Part shown: one piece after another, positions 60,893 to 64,000 of the stretch
Layout of the letters: each line of letters starts with the position of its first letter
How positions within the stretch are numbered: the first letter of the stretch is position 1
DNA from: JBBIGV01 sp037447335
Lineage (GTDB): Bacteria > Bacteroidota > Ignavibacteria > Ignavibacteriales > Ignavibacteriaceae
DNA length: 64,000 nucleotides
Direction: 5' to 3'
NCBI GenBank assembly: GCA_037447335.1
Contig: JBBIGV010000004.1
Location: 24,878-88,877 of the forward strand
Notes under the pieces: generated by a model
The model's database searches: none
What the model was told of the DNA's origin: nothing
Seen by the model: only the letters and a program-made list of their open reading frames with translations
Translations under genes and position numbers: made by a program

Positions 60893-61534
60893 ATGCTGGA
60901 AAAAATTCAAAATATATCCGCCGGTACCGAATTTCAATCAGGCACATCGTACTACTCCGGAGGCAACAAAAAAAACAGGCATAAATCTGCTTTATCAAAT
61001 GATTCTCTTTTGTTATCACCGGGTATAAAACTTTTACTTTCGCTCGGTTGGAGTATTAAGGAGATTACAAATCTCAACGATAAACTGAGATGTTGTTTAA
61101 TCATAAATAGTCTGGAATTCTTATTTGAATACAATAAAGAATTCTTTATGAATGATGATTTGATTACCACGGTTGTTAAGCAGGCGAAAAATGATTCAGA
61201 CTTTATTATATCGCTTCGTTTTGAGTCTGAATTTAAGATATTAAACCAGGAAATAAATTCTGATGTTTTCGAACATTCAGAAATCCATGAGCTTTTTAAC
61301 AGTATTACACAGCTCCTTAAATTTTCAAATAACCCGGCTGAGGAATTAAAAAAACTTGAAGGCAGATTACCGCCAAAGTATGAAACAGAATTCTCGTATC
61401 TTATAAAAAATCTGATTAAATTTACTGTGGAATTAACGGAGTTTCCGGGCTCTATTAACGCCCGGAATAGTGTAGTTCAAAGCGAAACAACTCTTACCGA
61501 TATACTTGTTTCTGAAAATATAAATGAATGTTAA
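60893..61534 (+). CDS. Protein of unknown function, helical
   Basis: 213 residues, not recognised. N-terminal 40 residues are polar and probably disordered; the rest is helical, with stretches LLLSLGWSIKEITNLNDKLR, FIISLRFESEFKILNQEI and IHELFNSITQLLKFSNN, and no membrane helix or signal. No enzyme motif is seen. It overlaps the downstream histidine kinase by 11 bases, so it probably works in the same signalling pathway. Confidence 0.6.
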   Translation: MLEKIQNISAGTEFQSGTSYYSGGNKKNRHKSALSNDSLLLSPGIKLLLSLGWSIKEITNLNDKLRCCLIINSLEFLFEYNKEFFMNDDLITTVVKQAKNDSDFIISLRFESEFKILNQEINSDVFEHSEIHELFNSITQLLKFSNNPAEELKKLEGRLPPKYETEFSYLIKNLIKFTVELTEFPGSINARNSVVQSETTLTDILVSENINEC

Positions 61535-62996
61535 TATGCGGCAAAAACCGGAAGAAAATTTCAATGGTAAAGTAGATATTAAACCTGATTTTTTTCTGAT
61601 ACTTAATTCTGACTACAAGCCCGTTTTTACCTGCGAAAATCTTTTGAAGCTGACAGACAGACCTTACTTATCTGCTGCCGGAGATTTTAATACAGACCCC
61701 TCAATCAAGCATATTGCCCAAGCTGCCGCTGAAAAAAGTAAGATGATTACCGAAGAATCGCTTGTTTATTATTCACCCGTTTATAATATGACATTTAACA
61801 TGCATGCAAAGGTAAATGCTTTTTTAATAGATAAGAATAAATATTTTTTTATTTCCTTAAATGATAAGCAAAAAAGCTCTCTGCCGTCGTTTTTCCCGGA
61901 TAATGTATCGGACTCTCTGATAAATGGTATGATTAACGGATTGTCAGGGCTGATTTTACTGGTTAAAAAACATCTCAACAAATTTGTGATAGTTAAAGCA
62001 AATGATAAATTCTATTCTGAATTCAGAATACCCGAAGGAATCATATCTGAAAAATCAATTGAACAGGTCCTACCCAAAGATATTGCAAACAGGTTATTGA
62101 AATCGTTTGAACTTCTCTCAAAAAAAAAGAAGGATTATTTTAAGATTGAAACAGGTAGTGATAACAAGAAACAATATGGTGTTAAGGTTTCAGTTATCGG
62201 GCTGCCTGAAGGAGAAGATACTTTTTATGTGATTTCTTTTCGGGATGTAACGGAAATACTGAAGTATGAGAGTAAACTTAAACAGTCTTATTCACGTCAG
62301 CTATATATGCACCGGTTAAAATCATCATTCCTCCAGAACATGGCTCATGAAATACGAACCCCTTACAACTCATTGTCAGCGTATTCGGACATTATTGACG
62401 AATATTACAGGGAAGGAAATCTTGAAAAAATCCGGGAACTGCTGCATTCAAGTAAAGAAGTTTTAGGTAAAGTTCAGAACCTGTTTAATAATATTATCAA
62501 GATATCAGAGCTTGAATCAGATAAATTAAAATTTAACTGGGTAACACTGAACTGTAATACAATTCTTGAATCAGTCTGCAGCCAGATGAAGAAAGAAGCT
62601 GATGACAAAGGGCTGGGATTAAGCTTCCATTCTTCCGATGAGGAACTGGTTGTTAAAACAGACTGGGCAAAAATGGAATCAGTAATAAATATTCTGATCG
62701 AAAATGCAATACGAACAACACATTCAGGTTTTATAGAACTTACAGCGACAAACCAGGCTGGTTATCTGAGTATCGAAATTTCCGATACCGGCACCGGTAT
62801 TGATGATGACGAATTGAGAAATTTGCTTCATCCTGATTTTGATGATGACAGCCCATCCATAAGCAGTGAGGGGGTTGGTATTGGTTTGCCAATTGCAATG
62901 CAGCTAACAAAATTGCTGGGTGGTGAAATGAAAGTTAAAAGTACTAAAAATTTAGGTACAACAGTTTCTCTTTATTTTCCATTATCAGAAATATGA
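61524..62996 (+). CDS. PAS-type sensor histidine kinase
   Basis: 490 residues, ATG 61524 (ATG 61536 in frame is an alternative). No membrane helix. Residues about 20-115 and 140-255 look like two PAS-like domains (FLILNSDYKPVFTCE; LSGLILLVKKHLNKFVIVKANDKF ... VISFRDVTEI). The H box is LKSSFLQNMAHEIRTPYNSLSAY (His275), N box ILIENAIRTTH, and G boxes DTGTGIDDDEL and GVGIGLPIAMQL, all intact. It could feed the response regulator at 60.2 kb. Signal unknown. Confidence 0.85.
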   Translation: MNVNMRQKPEENFNGKVDIKPDFFLILNSDYKPVFTCENLLKLTDRPYLSAAGDFNTDPSIKHIAQAAAEKSKMITEESLVYYSPVYNMTFNMHAKVNAFLIDKNKYFFISLNDKQKSSLPSFFPDNVSDSLINGMINGLSGLILLVKKHLNKFVIVKANDKFYSEFRIPEGIISEKSIEQVLPKDIANRLLKSFELLSKKKKDYFKIETGSDNKKQYGVKVSVIGLPEGEDTFYVISFRDVTEILKYESKLKQSYSRQLYMHRLKSSFLQNMAHEIRTPYNSLSAYSDIIDEYYREGNLEKIRELLHSSKEVLGKVQNLFNNIIKISELESDKLKFNWVTLNCNTILESVCSQMKKEADDKGLGLSFHSSDEELVVKTDWAKMESVINILIENAIRTTHSGFIELTATNQAGYLSIEISDTGTGIDDDELRNLLHPDFDDDSPSISSEGVGIGLPIAMQLTKLLGGEMKVKSTKNLGTTVSLYFPLSEI

Positions 62997-63049
62997 TAAT
63001 CGGAATACCTTCGGTACCATTTTGAATCATATCTGCCAGCCGAATCAAA

Positions 63050-63853
63050 TTGAAACATCATCAATTCGCTCAATCTTCGTTAAAAATCAAAAAAGCTCAT
63101 TATATCCATGGCATGTCTTTTGGGTTATATTATCCAAACATTCAGGTTATGGATACAATCAGCATAAATAATTTTCTGAATTCTGAACAGGATTGGGAAC
63201 TTAAACAGTATACAATACTTTCTTTAATTCAATCCTACCAGAAGAATTTTAAAAATTTAAAATTATACCCCTCACTTGCTTCTCTGATGCACCTATCTTC
63301 GGTACTTAAGAATCTTGTTAAAAATAAAGATTCGATAAACGTCTGTGTATCGAAAGAAATTAAACTAACGGGCATTAAAAATAAAAATGTGTTAATAAAG
63401 AATATAAAACCCGGAACGGGTGATATTAAAGATTTGCAGGAGTTGGTTAAATGGTCGTTACCGCAAATTGAATCAATCCTGAATGAGGGAATGATTATTT
63501 ATAATTTCGTTTATGAAAACATCACATTATCACTCTTGAACGATTGTGGGGTTACCGGAGATTCGGGTTACTTAGTCATACCGGATAATAAAAGTAATAA
63601 TATTTGTCTTATACATTATGAGCTGGTTCTATTTAAAAATCATTTAAAGCCCGAAAAAACTTTAAGAACAACTTTAATCCGAACTTACAAAAACCATGAT
63701 GACAAATCTTTAACTGATCTGAAAAATGAGTTAAAGCTACTAAACCATTCTGGTAAAGAAAAACCGGTTTTCTCTCTTAATACCGATCTTGATTTTCCTT
63801 TCAGCGAAACAATTCTACCTATCGCAAAAAGAAAATTGCTGAATCTTTTTTAA
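63050..63853 (+). CDS. Protein of unknown function
   Basis: Up to 267 residues from TTG 63050. The start is unsure: no Shine-Dalgarno is visible, and in-frame ATGs at 63113 and 63149 could be used. No signal, membrane helix or known motif is seen; the sequence is rich in Lys, Leu, Asn and Ile. The middle (VCVSKEIKLTGIKNKNVLIKNIKPGTGDIKDL) looks beta-rich. It follows the kinase gene by 53 bases on the same strand. Confidence 0.55.
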   Translation: MKHHQFAQSSLKIKKAHYIHGMSFGLYYPNIQVMDTISINNFLNSEQDWELKQYTILSLIQSYQKNFKNLKLYPSLASLMHLSSVLKNLVKNKDSINVCVSKEIKLTGIKNKNVLIKNIKPGTGDIKDLQELVKWSLPQIESILNEGMIIYNFVYENITLSLLNDCGVTGDSGYLVIPDNKSNNICLIHYELVLFKNHLKPEKTLRTTLIRTYKNHDDKSLTDLKNELKLLNHSGKEKPVFSLNTDLDFPFSETILPIAKRKLLNLF

Positions 63854-64000
63854 AAAAATATTCCAAAGACAGCGTACCTGCAAAAACAGTACTGGTTACT
63901 GCGGTTCATTGTTGGGGGAAAATCATAAAATTTCATAATTGTACAGATCAAAATCCGGAATATTTCTTCAGGATAATTATTCAATACCTGCTTAAGTTTT
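63854..64000. other. Window end, no gene seen
   Basis: 147 bases of AT-rich sequence after the last gene. No reading frame, hairpin-plus-T terminator or promoter could be supported here. Confidence 0.4.

Overview
The window is AT-rich bacterial DNA, about 85-90% coding, and almost entirely a flagellar island. The best guess for the host is a Gram-negative of the Bacteroidota/Chlorobi-Ignavibacteria group. Reasons: outer-membrane proteins (TonB-receptor-like barrel, curlin-like protein, lipoproteins); P- and L-ring genes (flgI, flgH); Bacteroidota-style promoter boxes (TAnnTTTG) before several genes; weak or absent Shine-Dalgarno sequences at many starts; and a flagellar set of the Ignavibacteria type. 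The taxonomic call is an inference; no rRNA or tRNA gene was seen.

Layout. 1-8.4 kb is mixed chromosome: the 3' part of a malic enzyme (maeB), a convergent sixA-like phosphatase, a minus-strand group of envelope proteins (receptor-like barrel, small barrel, OB-fold lipoprotein), a curlin-repeat protein, a small lipoprotein, and manC (GDP-mannose synthesis). 8.4-15.1 kb holds two glycosyltransferase genes, one of them a 1748-residue multidomain protein, placed directly upstream of flagellin. 15.2-18.9 kb is the late-class flagellar block: flagellin from a near-perfect sigma-28 promoter, then fliS, fliD, a FliT/FlgN-like coiled coil and flgM. 19.1-25.3 kb is a signalling block: soluble histidine kinase, sigma-54 activator, PAS histidine kinase, response regulator-HDOD, and response regulator with a degenerate HD-GYP domain.

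25.7-60 kb is the structural flagellar supercluster on the + strand: flgBC, a small unknown gene, fliEFGHIJ, motE-like, fliK, flgD, a TIGR02530-type gene, flgE; then fliLMNOPQR-flhBA-flhF-flhG; then fliA, a pseudo-histidine-kinase, an unknown membrane protein, flgF-flgG-flgA-flgH-flgI-flgJ-flgN-flgK-flgL-fliW-csrA-motA-motB. A sigma-54 (-24/-12) promoter precedes flgB. 60.2-63.9 kb holds a response regulator with an orphan histidine-phosphotransfer-like helix pair, two proteins of unknown function and a PAS histidine kinase.

How it fits together (inference from known flagellar regulation). The soluble kinase and the GAFTGA activator would turn on the sigma-54 class, including flgB onward. Hook completion would let FlgM leave through the export gate, freeing FliA to transcribe flagellin. 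FliW and CsrA would then tune flagellin translation. The flagellin leader carries a hairpin with an AGGA tetraloop plus a GGA inside the Shine-Dalgarno, the architecture expected of a two-site CsrA target. The glycosyltransferases and manC may decorate flagellin. FlhF and FlhG suggest controlled flagellar number and position. No chemotaxis (cheA/cheW/mcp) gene is present.
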